From Hydractinia symbiolongicarpus (taxonomy: Eukaryota > Cnidaria > Hydrozoa > Anthoathecata > Hydractiniidae): a stretch of 64,000 bases of DNA. Where the stretch lies: contig NC_079888.1 in the NCBI RefSeq assembly GCF_029227915.1, forward strand, positions 5,591,001-5,655,000, written 5' to 3'. Both the position numbers and the translations under genes were made by a program. Below are positions 23,818-32,839 of the stretch, one piece after another (the first letter of the stretch is position 1; each line of letters begins with the position of its first letter). The notes under the pieces were generated by a model that had not been told where the DNA came from, searched no databases, and worked only from the letters and a program-made list of their open reading frames with translations.

Positions 23818-24657
23818 AGGAGTAACTACACCGCAATGCAGATAAAATTAGTCTTTTAAGACAGAGATGTTACTGAAAGCATGGAGGTGTCTCTCCAAAG
23901 AATAAGAAGCCAATGGAAAACTTCTGTATTCTCACATTTACAGGGATGATCAAAAAGATAATGGATAGCGGTTGTACTGAAACAAACACCTATGAATGTG
24001 AAAACATGAGGATTGGTAATTTCACTCGCTTGGGATCTGGTGCGGTCCGATGAGTAAGCATCCCCGGCCTCCTGCAAGTTTGTTAAGCGTTAGAAAAAGA
24101 AGAGTCCACAACTACAAATCGTATCGTAGACTCGGAACCCAGGCCTTAGAAAGGTTGTGACAAAGAATGAAAAGCGGCAAACTTGGAAACAGAAAAGCTT
24201 TCTGACCACTTGTGAAATGCTATCGTAATGTTTGAGCTGACGAAGAAACCGCCCCTTAGAAAGGTAGACTTGAAACCCAGCAGCGGCATCACAGAAAACA
24301 ATTGCATATCGTCTCGAACTTAAACAAGTAATTCACTTTACCACCCAACTCAACTTTTACGCCTCAAAATCTGCCACGCTCTATTCTTTGGAAGGAGTTA
24401 TCAATCGTCTCGAGATTACAATTAAAGACCCATCTTAACCAACGAAGAACACACACTCTTCAGTCACCAAAAACAAAAAGCGTTCACGATCTATGGTCTT
24501 TCCCACCGTCAGTGGTGTTTCCCACAGTCACTAGTCTTTCCCAGTGTCAACCAGTTTTTCCTGGCAGTTAACTGGATCTGTGTAAGAAACAGGAAAGAGT
24601 ACAGGAGTAACTACACCGCAATGCAGATAAAACCAGACTTTTAAGACAGAGATGTTA
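23818..24657 (+). repeat. Insert bounded by 55-base direct repeats inside the USP domain
   Basis: The sequence from AGGAGTAACTACACCGCAATG to about AGAGATGTTA occurs at 23818-23872 and again at 24602-24657. A diverged third copy starts at 20412. Between them, 23875-24210 matches 20440-20950 (minus the inverted 3' end). USP coding sequence lies on both sides, so the block was inserted into, or expanded within, the protease gene. Direct repeats at both edges suggest recombination between copies or a small LTR-like (TRIM-like) structure. No coding content. Confidence 0.7.
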
Positions 24658-24689
24658 ATAAAAAATTCAACACTCGTGTGAAAATACGC

Positions 24690-25186
24690 AAGCACCTCTG
24701 AGCAAGTAAGTCTATTTCTTCAACTGCCCTCGACATCGGCTGTACCATCTTCCAATAGATAACTTTTTGGAGAGCGAAGAATTGTCAGGTGTCAACTCGT
24801 ACTTTTGTCACTACTGCAATAGTTACCAAACTGCAACAGTTGAAAAAGAGGTCGCAGAGTGCAGTTTAATTTTGGTTCTGCAATTAAAGCGCTTTGCCAA
24901 TAACAAAGGTGGTGTGTCTAAGGTTTGTTCTTCTGTCACATCTTACCCGGGCACTGTTTCTATACCTATCACTATAGACAGTGAAGTCTCTTGTCGCAAG
25001 CACTACAAGTTAAGGGCTGCAATTAACCACTCTGGAAATTTGAACAATGGCCATTACACTACTGTTGCTTATAACGAAGTGCATGGTAAGTGGTTTCATT
25101 GCAACGACAGAGCCGTGGTCCCTTGCAAACAATGCTTGCTCAATGGTGTACAACCTTACATCATTTTCCTTGAAGAGCTTAGGTAA
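24690..25186 (+). pseudogene. USP (C19) C-terminal half with His-box, copy 1
   Basis: The second half of the ubiquitin-specific protease fold. It starts in one frame (LFLQLPSTSAVPSS) and after a one-base shift continues as LESEELSGVNSYFCHYCNSY (zinc-binding C-x2-C), LILVLQLKRFANNKG (the conserved L-x-L-x-L-K-R-F strand), YKLRAAINHSGNLNNGHYTT (His-box with the catalytic His of GHYT) and KWFHCNDRAVVPC (the W-x-x-F/C-N-D strand with the third catalytic residue), ending VQPYIIFLEELR. Spacing is right for a USP. All catalytic positions survive across the two halves, but the gene is interrupted by the 23818-24657 block. Such enzymes remove ubiquitin from proteins; why a retroelement would carry one is unknown. 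Confidence 0.85.
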
Positions 25187-25620
25187 ATTGCAGGCAGCAC
25201 CACAACTTCCGGTTTATGTCAGCAAGGGGGGTTGACTATTCTTATTTATTTTATTTTTTTTGTAGATTGTAGTCTTATCTTTGGAGAGTGACGACTCTAC
25301 GTCTTACCCCAGTTACACAATTGTAGAGAGTAGGACAGATGAAAATTCATGGATGAAAGAAATGTTTAGTTGCTGCTGAAGACTGTTTGCAGACCTCTTT
25401 TAATGTGACTCAGCTGGACATTTTGGGTACCTTGGTTCAGGACTATGAGTTGAAATTCTTGTACCCTTTACAGAAGTCCTGTCCTACTCTCTCTGCCTGT
25501 TTGTTTGTTCAAATTTTGTGCCAATTATCTCCTTGGAAAAAGGAAGAATTGTGTTCTTTTAAATGAGCATATTCTTTATAGGAGCAAAACTTCTAGTATT
25601 TAAATTTTAAGACTTAACTG
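25187..25620 (+). other. 3' untranslated region of RT-USP element, copy 1
   Basis: Matches copy 2 in order: GTCAGCAAGGGGG, one unit containing ATCTTTGGAGAGTGACGACTC, then GTACCTTGGTTCAGGA and TTTACAGAAGTCCTG, ending near AATTTTAAGACTTAACT. Copy 2 has three of the TTTGGAGAGTGACG units. Confidence 0.8.
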
Positions 25621-25944
25621 GTAAAGTTTATCATTGTGCATGCACTTTGTAATTTGCTTTCTTCTCATTTAACCTAATTTTTCAGCAATAAAAAAGAATA
25701 GTATGGCTTCTATTTCTTCATGACTTTCCCCAAAGCACCTACACTTACCCAAAATTTCTTTATTATCTACAAAAATGATCTGTTGTGATAAGACGTCTGC
25801 TTGTTAGGAAAATGTGCGTAAGAGAATAGAAATAGAAAATGGAGTATTGACCGGCTTGATTAGATTTAAGTATTGTCTTAAACAAAGCGTGTTTTAAGGA
25901 AAATTCATACCATTTATATCTAAAATTTTTCCAGTAAGTCTCTT

Positions 25945-26064
25945 TCACTTGAAGGTGGCGACACATCGCCCACCAATTCGTATATAGGCATCTTTTAATG
26001 CTGCAACGGCGAGTGGAAGAATAGTGTCATCAGTATCAAAATAAACTAAGGCATATTTTGGCAT
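25945..26064 (-). CDS. Possible first exon, MPKYALV start
   Basis: On the minus strand ATG at 26064 opens MPKYALVYFDTDDTILPLAV, continuing about 20 residues to ATFK before TGA at 25945. A GTGAAAG donor overlaps that stop, so splicing would avoid it. Openings of the type M-P-K-Y-A-L-V-x-F are a known start of short N-terminal modules in cnidarian proteins, some of them next to BEN or transposase domains; that comparison is from memory. No second exon could be placed, so it may be an orphan. Confidence 0.35.
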   Translation of the reverse strand: MPKYALVYFDTDDTILPLAVAALKDAYIRIGGRCVATFK

Positions 26065-26069
26065 TTTAT

Positions 26070-28851
26070 ATTTCGAACTTCTAACGGCGCGGTCTGGACA
26101 AAAGATCCTTGAAGATATTGCGATAGCCTTCCCTGGAAGCTGCAGAGCGGGGCTTTAAAAAAAAGATATTTTTCGGTGGAAACCCCTTCACTGCTGGCAA
26201 AATCAGGGGTTAAAACGAGCAATTGGCATGCGGACGGAGAGGACAAATCAACTCTACGACCCGATGGCGTTAATTCATGACTTAATGCTTATAGTTGCTA
26301 CATGAACGTACTTTCCTTTTCTATTAAGGGTATTAATTTCGAAAAAGCGTAAAAAATCGCTACAGAGGAGGAAATGTAATATGGCTGCTATTGCACTTTC
26401 GAGAAAGGAGCCGAAGACACCAAGTTTGATCGTTATGGGATAAATTTTTTTTAGAGATCTTATTTATGGCTAAAGTTTTATCAATATCTACTGTACTATA
26501 TGTATCTAGTATATTTGCTTCAGTTAGAGTTCTTGGCGATTCATTTTCTGATCACTGGTAGAAGTGTAGGTAGTAAATGTATATAACAACATTAAAAAGA
26601 GAATGGTCTTATACCTTTTCTTGATCAGCGTTTTAGGATGTATATGAAGAAAGCACTTGGTATACGATTGTTGTTAAAAGGTTTTTTGTGAGATATGGCA
26701 CCTCTTTGTTGACGCCAGGCAAATTTTTTAAACCTTGATATCTACTTTTGTTTTTGTGGGACACAAATTTCAATAAAAATAGTGTATTGACAGGTCCCTG
26801 CTGACGCCATCAAAATTAAGTGACAGTACTCCTTTCCACTGTTCTCCAGCCTAAGTGGATTTCTCCACGGGCCTTATCGACTAGTCTCTATAATAAGACT
26901 GTGTGTGTGTCTGTAACAGGCAAGGTGTATTTTCCTGGGATGTAGCCAAAAAGGTTAATTTGACATTGTTTAACACTATTTAACAATATCTTTTTTAGAT
27001 TAATGAAGCAATTACCAGCAGGTATAACTTTGAGGCTAGATAACTTGGAAACGACCTGGTGACGTCAGTAATTTTTCACTGGGTAGATAATTAGGGAAAA
27101 CATAGGACCAAATGGGGTAAGTTTCCCAAACCTGGCTTCCCAAATCCGCTTCGGAATAGACGGGGTAATAAAGAAATCTATACACCTCAATACCTTAATA
27201 ATATATAAAAAAACATATATACTGCAATACCTCTGCAACTTCGAAAGTACGTGATCATTTTATACATTGATCTGCGTTTAAAGCTCTGCACAATAGGGGC
27301 AGCGGTTTATTGAATTTTGAAACAACATTATTATTCGCTTTTTGCTGATGTCAGCAAATTTTTAACTTTTATATCTCCTTAACCGCTGAGCAAAACTGCA
27401 CGATCCTATGCGTGATTTTAATTAGCTTTTTAAACTATACCCAATACTGGTAACAGCAAATAGAAAGATGCTAAAAAAGTTCTGTGTTCATTAAAGAGTC
27501 ATTGCTGACGTAATCAAAATTCAAACACCTGATCAATTTTATTTCCTTTTTTGCCTAAGTAACATGTGTGTTCAAAAGAGTTGCGCCGAAGCTTTATTTC
27601 GGACAAGCTCCGCAAAACTCGATTTTTGCAGACTTTGTTTTTTATGGAAAGCAGGTTAATTCCAGAATCACAAAGAACCCGAAAAAAACGGAAACATGCT
27701 GTCATTTTGGTTTGACTTGGAAGTGATGGTGTCAGGTTTGTAGTAGGTTTCTTTTTTCCTTTCTATACACTTTGCATCTATAGGAATATTTAGTCTTCGT
27801 ATGTTTTCACGTTTTCATGTTAAGATAAGTATATCATCAAATTTTCTAGCCATGTTTGAATATTAAACAAATCAATTTTAGGATTTTGATTTCTGAAGCC
27901 AGCTAGCCAGCCATAGCTATTCTTTTAAAATTTTTTTATGTTGTAGTTGTGGCTATTTAGCTAGCTCTTTATTTCGCTGCCTCCTGGCTAAAGAGGTAAA
28001 TTAGCAAAATACAGCTGGGCTAAACAAAAATCTTCATCAGTAATTCTTAAACTAAATGCATTTAGGTAGCTACATCTTTTTATTACTGTCACGAAAAAAT
28101 ATTTTACAAAAAAAAACCCTGATTGATTTTTTAGCTGAGGAGGGTAACAACGAGCTGTTTCCTGTGTGTTTATTTAAACCGAAGTTACGATAAAGTTTTA
28201 TATCCTATACGGATGTGCAACACGGTTTACCTGTACTAAGTGCTTAGCCCGGTGTTACAAATAATTTTTAAATTTTCAAGCCAACTTATTCTGCAAAATA
28301 AAATAATATTGTCCGATTGTTTTTGCTATGACGGGGTAGCAACGAGTTATAAACTGTTTTTTATTTCAGCTAAACTTGCGGGAAAGTTTTAATATATTAT
28401 ACCCAAAACACTGTGATGCTATGTGCGCTTCACTCAATTCACGACTTATTGCATACCAATAACAAAGCGTTCCACCTGGATGTGTGGCACACCTTACAGC
28501 TCTTATTAAGCGCTCCCGGGTGTTCAGTGCTGGGTGGGTAACGCAGTTACTTGTGGGTTTTCCTGACATTTCCACACCGTACGGGCTATTAATATATATT
28601 TTTATCTATAAATATTGTGGTGCCTAAATAATAGTTTGCTGATGCTCTAACTTGGAGATGAAAGAAGAAGGGAAAGAGTACAGTAGAAAAGTGTATGGAA
28701 GGGATTTAACTTTAGTTTACCAGAAGCTAACAAGAAATTTGGGCAGCTAGGAACTATATTATCACTATGTCTCTATATCTTTTTCTTAGTGGACGCTTAA
28801 AAAAAGAATGAAACAAACTCAAAAAGGAAGAAACTATACTAGTTATCAATA
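26070..28851. other. No gene; TGACGTCA-containing dispersed repeats
   Basis: No exon supported. Sequence of the form TGACGYMATCAAAATT or TGATGTCAGCAAATTTTTAACTTTTATATCTCC recurs with variation at about 26709, 26801, 27062, 27346 and 27505, and once more at 34106. Around 28206-28250 a GCGGATGTGCAACACGG-type stretch recurs at about 32398 and 32492. These are probably old repeat fragments. Confidence 0.45.
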
Positions 28852-28854
28852 TAA

Positions 28855-29551
28855 AGGCTGGTTCACAGTCATTCGCTGTGGTCGCTCGAATAGGGGATTT
28901 TAAAAAGTCTATTCGCTGCGAAAGAAAGAATGCTGTTCACACTGAGCGCATAAAATTTAAAATCGTTTCAACTAAAACAAATATGGCGCTTACAGCAAGG
29001 CTATTGTTGCGAAGGCGGGTGAAACGTAAAAATACTCGCGTAGCTAAAAGAAGATTCTGGGTTCGTCAAACCTACAAGGAGAGGATCTGGTTCAGGATCT
29101 TAAATTATTTGATAGAGAGCTATTTTTTCGCCATTTTAGGATGACAGCCTCCAAATTGGAGGAGCTACTTGGATTCATTCTTATCTTCAAGAGACCATTA
29201 GTAATTCCAACCACAGTTTCCTGATGCATCCTTAAAAGCTAAAGGCTGTTGCTGTAGCAAAGTCATTAGTTCTATGTAATTAATTGTTTGCTGCTGCTCC
29301 ATTTTTGTCCCCGTGTGTTTTTATTTTTTAGCTGCAATTTTGATTTTGATTTTTGCAACTCAGGAAAAAATACGGTATCTGATTGGTCGATAATACTCAT
29401 TCGCGGTGGTAGTTGAAGAAGATTCAACTAATGCAACGAATGCTGGCAAATGAGCGAAAATTACGCAATATACTAAAAATAGATTTTGCGCATGTGCAAA
29501 TGCATGGTCGCTTATTCGTGCAACTACGGCGAATGAAGTGTGAACCGGCCT
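28855..29551 (+). mobile_element. PIF/Harbinger element, internally deleted, with TIRs and TAA duplication
   Basis: Left end AGGCTGGTTCACAGTCATTCGCTG and right end (reverse complement) AGGCCGGTTCACACTTCATTCGCCG form TIRs that continue, diverged, for about 45 bases. TAA flanks both ends (28852-28854 and 29552-29554), the 3-bp duplication typical of the superfamily. Inside is the start of a HARBI1-like transposase but no catalytic DDE region. At 697 bases it is a deletion derivative. Confidence 0.85.
28983..29200 (+). pseudogene. HARBI1-like transposase, N-terminal fragment
   Basis: From ATG 28983 the frame reads MALTARLLLRRRVKRKN, then RFWVRQTYKER, then, after frame changes around 29095, LKLFDRELFFRHFRMTASKL and EELLGFIL. 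These are the N-terminal blocks of PIF/Harbinger transposases (R-F-W-V-R x-x-Y-x-x-R; F-x-x-F-R-M-x-x-x-x-F-x-x-L-L). The catalytic domain is missing and the reading frame is shifted. It belongs to the element at 28855-29551 and is a different family from the copy at 14778. Confidence 0.78.
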
Positions 29552-29554
29552 TAA

Positions 29555-30145
29555 CACAACTTTCAGACATCGCCAATATTAAGCCAAAGTATTCATTAAT
29601 AAAATAATTCCACCTCTTTAAATTAGAAGGTGCCATCACATGGAAGTGAGATAAGCGATCTTACCTGTTTCAACACTACCTACCAAACAGAGAAAAAGAA
29701 AAAACGTTTTTAGGTCGAAAACGTCACGCAGATATTCTGTTAATGAGAATGCGAGAAAGGCATTTAAATTTAGCAGAGAAATAACAATTGTTTTAAGGAG
29801 CTTGTTAAGTTTGAGCTTGTTTGCAGGAGCTAAAAAGAAGGAAATAAATTTGTTTAAGTTTAGTAGATGCGCTAAGGGATCTAGATGAAAGAAAAAATAC
29901 ACTAGCACGTATCAACATCTGACAAATTTTGTTTGCCATAAAATTTATATTCAAAATCTTTGTTTTTGTTTACAATTGTATTTATATCAGGTACATGTTT
30001 GTTGTATGTATATATGTAAGAGAAAGATAAGGTTTCTTAAACATGAGATCGATATTATAGTTCGAGACCCTTCTTCCTTCATACCCTTCTTTACTAATAA
30101 AACAACTATTCTAGGAACGTTAGTTTCTTTTGTACGTCGAATGAG
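29555..30145. other. No gene seen
   Basis: No supportable exon. Upstream flank of retroelement copy 2. Confidence 0.4.
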
Positions 30146-30181
30146 GTCACAAAAAAAGAAGTTCCTGGTTGCTGGGAGCAT

Positions 30182-30830
30182 ATGTCTCTTGTCTGGGCTG
30201 CTCTAAGAAACGTTAAGTCTAGGAAAAATACTCTATCTGCAATATGGCTTGATGTGGGAAATGCGTATCCCACTATACCGCATAAACTCATTTTCATGGC
30301 CCTTCGTCGCTATGGTGTTTCAGAGTCTTGGATAAGGCTTATTAACACCTACTATGGCAGCCTCTGGGGCAAGTCATTCTCTTTTACAGCCTCATCCAGC
30401 TGGCACCAACACTTTAGAGGTATTTTTATTGGATGTACATTATCAATCATACTATTTTTAGCAGCTATAAATGTAATCATTAAATATGTGTGCGCCGAAG
30501 AAGAGTTAAAAAGTTGTGTTCCGCCTGACGATTTAGACCATCCTCCGGTTAAGGCCTTTATGGTTGACATATTTTTAATGTTTTCAAGTGTCCCTCGAAC
30601 TCAGAACTTGTTGGATCGTTGTGTAACAGCCCTTCATTGGGCTGGAATGGGCTTTAGACCTTCAAAATCACGAAGCCTTGTTATAGCTAATGGAAAAGTT
30701 TTACATCAGTCTCCATTTTGTCTCCTGCAAGAACCAATCCCATCTATTCACGCAAACCCAGTTAAGTTTTTTGGCTGGATAATAAATTCAACATTGTCAG
30801 ATTCAGCTCTTGTCCAACAGGTTTTTGGAG
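30182..30830 (+). pseudogene. Reverse transcriptase fragment, copy 2
   Basis: One open frame covers motif A (TLSAIWLDVGNAYPTIPHKL), motif B (FRGIFIGCTLSIILFLA) and motif C, which is FMVDIFLM here: one base change (GAT to GTT) replaces the first Asp of the MDD pair, so this copy would be catalytically dead even if expressed. Motifs D-E follow (GFRPSKSRSL, VKFFGWIINS). The part before motif A that copy 1 retains is mostly missing. It is better preserved in frame than copy 1, and helps define the family's sequence. Confidence 0.85.
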
Positions 30831-31244
30831 AGCGAAGAATTGTTAGGTGTCAACTCGTACTTCTGTCACTACTGCAATAGTTACCAAACTGCAACGGTTG
30901 AAAAAGAGGTCGCAGAGTGCAGTTCAATTTTGGTTCTGCAATTAAAGCGCTTTACCTATCACAAAGTTCTTGTGTCTAAGGTTTGTTCTCCTGTCACATC
31001 TTACCCGGGCACTGTTTCTATACCTATCACTGTAGACAGTGATGTCTCTTGTCGCAAGCACTACAACTTAAGGGCTGTAATTAACCACTCTGGAAATTTG
31101 AACAATAGCCATTACACTACTGTTGCTTATAACCAAGTGCATGGTAAGTGGTTTCATTGCAACGACAGAGCCGTGGTCCCTTGCAAACAAAGCTTGCTCA
31201 ATGGTGTACAACCTTACATCCTTTTCCTTGAAGAGCTTAGGTAA
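30825..31244 (+). pseudogene. USP (C19) C-terminal half with His-box, copy 2
   Basis: Near-identical to 24767-25186: FLESEELLGVNSYFCHYC (zinc-binding pair), LVLQLKRFTYHK, LRAVINHSGNLNNSHYTTVA (His-box, with S for G before the His) and WFHCNDRAVVPCK. It is open to its stop at 31242-31244. The Cys-box half is deleted, so no protease activity is possible. The open frame starts in the other frame from the RT, so no RT-USP fusion protein is made across the deletion joint. Confidence 0.85.
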
Positions 31245-31640
31245 ATTGCAGTCAGCAGCACAACTTCCGGCTTATGTCAACAAGGGGGTTTGACTATTCT
31301 TATATTTTTTTTATTATTGTTATTTTTATTTATTTATTTATTTTTTGTAGTCTTGTCTTTGGAGAGTGACGACTCCACTTACTACCCCAGTCAAAATAAA
31401 AGCGAAAAACAAAAAAAATTACGCCAGCAAGGGTGTTTGACTGTACCAGGTCCTATCTTTGGAGAGTGACGACTCCACTTATTATCCCAGCCAAAAAGGA
31501 AAAAACAAAAAAAACAAAAAAACAAAAAACAAAATAAACAAAATAAAAATTATGTCAGCAAAGGGGGTTTGACTGCACTGGTCTTATCTTTGGAGAGTAA
31601 ACGACTCCACTTCTTACCCCAGTCACACAAGATTGTACAG
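31245..31640 (+). repeat. Tandem units in the 3' UTR of copy 2
   Basis: The block GTCAGCAAGGGGGTTTGACT ... CTTTGGAGAGTGACGACTCCACTT ... CCCAGTCAAA occurs three times (GGAGAG at 31361, 31461 and 31592), with A-rich spacers expanded to different lengths. Copy 1 has a single unit. Confidence 0.85.
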
Positions 31641-31939
31641 AGTAAGACAGATGAAAAGTTATGGATGAAAGAAATGTCTAGTTCCTGCTAAAGACTGTTC
31701 GCAGACCTCTTATGAGGTGACTCAGCTAGACATTTTGGGTACCTTGGTTCAGGAATATGAGTGGAAACCTTTGTACCCTTTACAGAAGTCCTGCCCTACT
31801 CGCTCTGTCTGTTTTTTTGTTTAATTTTTTTGCCAATTACCTCCTTGAAAAAAGGAAGAATTGTGTTTCTTTATATGAGCATATTCTTTAGAGGAGCAAA
31901 ACCTCTAGAATTTAAATTTTAAGACTTAACTTTTTCTGA

Positions 31940-32570
31940 TAATATTTTTATGTCGTCAACCAAGTCGAGCAATCCTCTTAAGAACCCAGGAAATCCCGGT
32001 AAGCAAATTAGCAAAAACGTAATGGCATTAAGTTGTGCGATGTGCAGCCACAGGATTCTAGATAATTTCTTTTTTACATGAAGAGGTGCTCTGATGGGCG
32101 TTAAACCTTTTACAGTAAGTGAGTTAATTCTACTATAATTAGGGATTTTCTATCAAATAACTTGTTCTAGCTACAATGGTCCACAAAATATGTTGGCTCT
32201 GGCAATTTATACCATAAGCCAGGAACTTAAAAGTTTATGAAAGTCAGGAAAATAAAGCACATTATAAATTTGAATGCCACGGAGGGTATTTAAAAGCCAT
32301 ATTTTTGTGAACAAAGGTACCTATATTATAGGCATGTCACAAACAGCCCGACGTAGTGGACATTGCTATAGTTTTTAAAAAAGTGTATTACGCCTATGCG
32401 GATGTGCGACACCGTATACATACACTGAGTGCTCGAGTGCTCAGTGTTAGCCGCAGTTAGTTAATTTTTTTAAGAGGATATCCCAGTTATATGGATGTGC
32501 GACATTGTTCACCTGTAACCCAACTCCTTGTGGCTTAACTCAGCACTTTTAAAAAAGTTTAATGAACCTG
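31940..32570. other. No gene seen
   Basis: Two diverged copies of a GGATGTGCGACA-containing repeat (about 32398 and 32492) related to the one near 28206. No exon supported. Confidence 0.45.
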
Positions 32571-32574
32571 GCTA

Positions 32575-32835
32575 TGTGTGCCTTGAATTCCTTAGTGTAT
32601 ATAATATTTACTTGCAAATTTTGGTATATATTTATGTTGATCTAGTGGCTATGAGACTCATGTAAATGACAGGTTTAAATCCTGGACAGAGCTAGGAAAA
32701 ACATAATTATCTTGCATATACAACAACCAGGTAATCATGAGTATCTGATATATATTTTTAGCTATACTGAGAATAATAGATAATCTTTGAGTCGTAAAAG
32801 GGAGAGTCATCACTTTCATTTATAGAGCAAGAAAA
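32575..32835 (+). mobile_element. tRNA-derived SINE, copy 1
   Basis: Contains TCTAGTGGCTATGAGACTCATG (A-box region) and CAGGTTTAAATCCTGGACAG (B-box and T-arm). It continues through TAATCTTTGAGTCGTAAAAGGG to CTTTCATTTATAGAGC. The same order is found on the minus strand at 45310-45560, so the family is real. Upstream, GTGTATATAATATTTACTTG is also shared. Confidence 0.75.
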
Positions 32836-32839
32836 TGTC

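Larger units (their letters stand above)
20412..25620 (+). mobile_element. Retroelement copy 1: RT, endonuclease-like and USP domains
   Basis: A decayed non-LTR-type element. In order it holds a direct-repeat block (20412-20950, with an inverted copy of the element's own 3' end inside), RT (21594-22555), a PD-(D/E)XK-like region (22926-23330), a USP Cys-box (23490-23815), a second direct-repeat block (23818-24657), the USP His-box (24690-25186) and a 3' UTR shared with copy 2 up to about 25620. The 3' limit is set by where the similarity to copy 2 stops, at TAAGACTTAACT. The 5' limit is uncertain. No LTRs. Frameshifts and insertions make it non-functional. Confidence 0.75.
30148..31935 (+). 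mobile_element. RT-USP retroelement, copy 2, internally deleted
   Basis: Matches copy 1 from the CCTGGTTGCTGGGAGCATATG block to TAAGACTTAACT. RT coding sequence (to GTCCAACAGGTT) is joined directly to USP coding sequence (TTTGGAGAGCGAAGAATTG). The 2.4 kb between these points in copy 1 (22350-24764), including nuclease region, Cys-box and repeat block, is absent. The 5' end is truncated inside RT, as expected for incomplete reverse transcription. Confidence 0.85.

Noticed and set aside
20612-25605. DNA transposon with TIRs as explanation for RT-USP copy 1
   Set aside because: The inverted arm is absent from copy 2, no target duplication is visible, and the coding content is RT rather than transposase.
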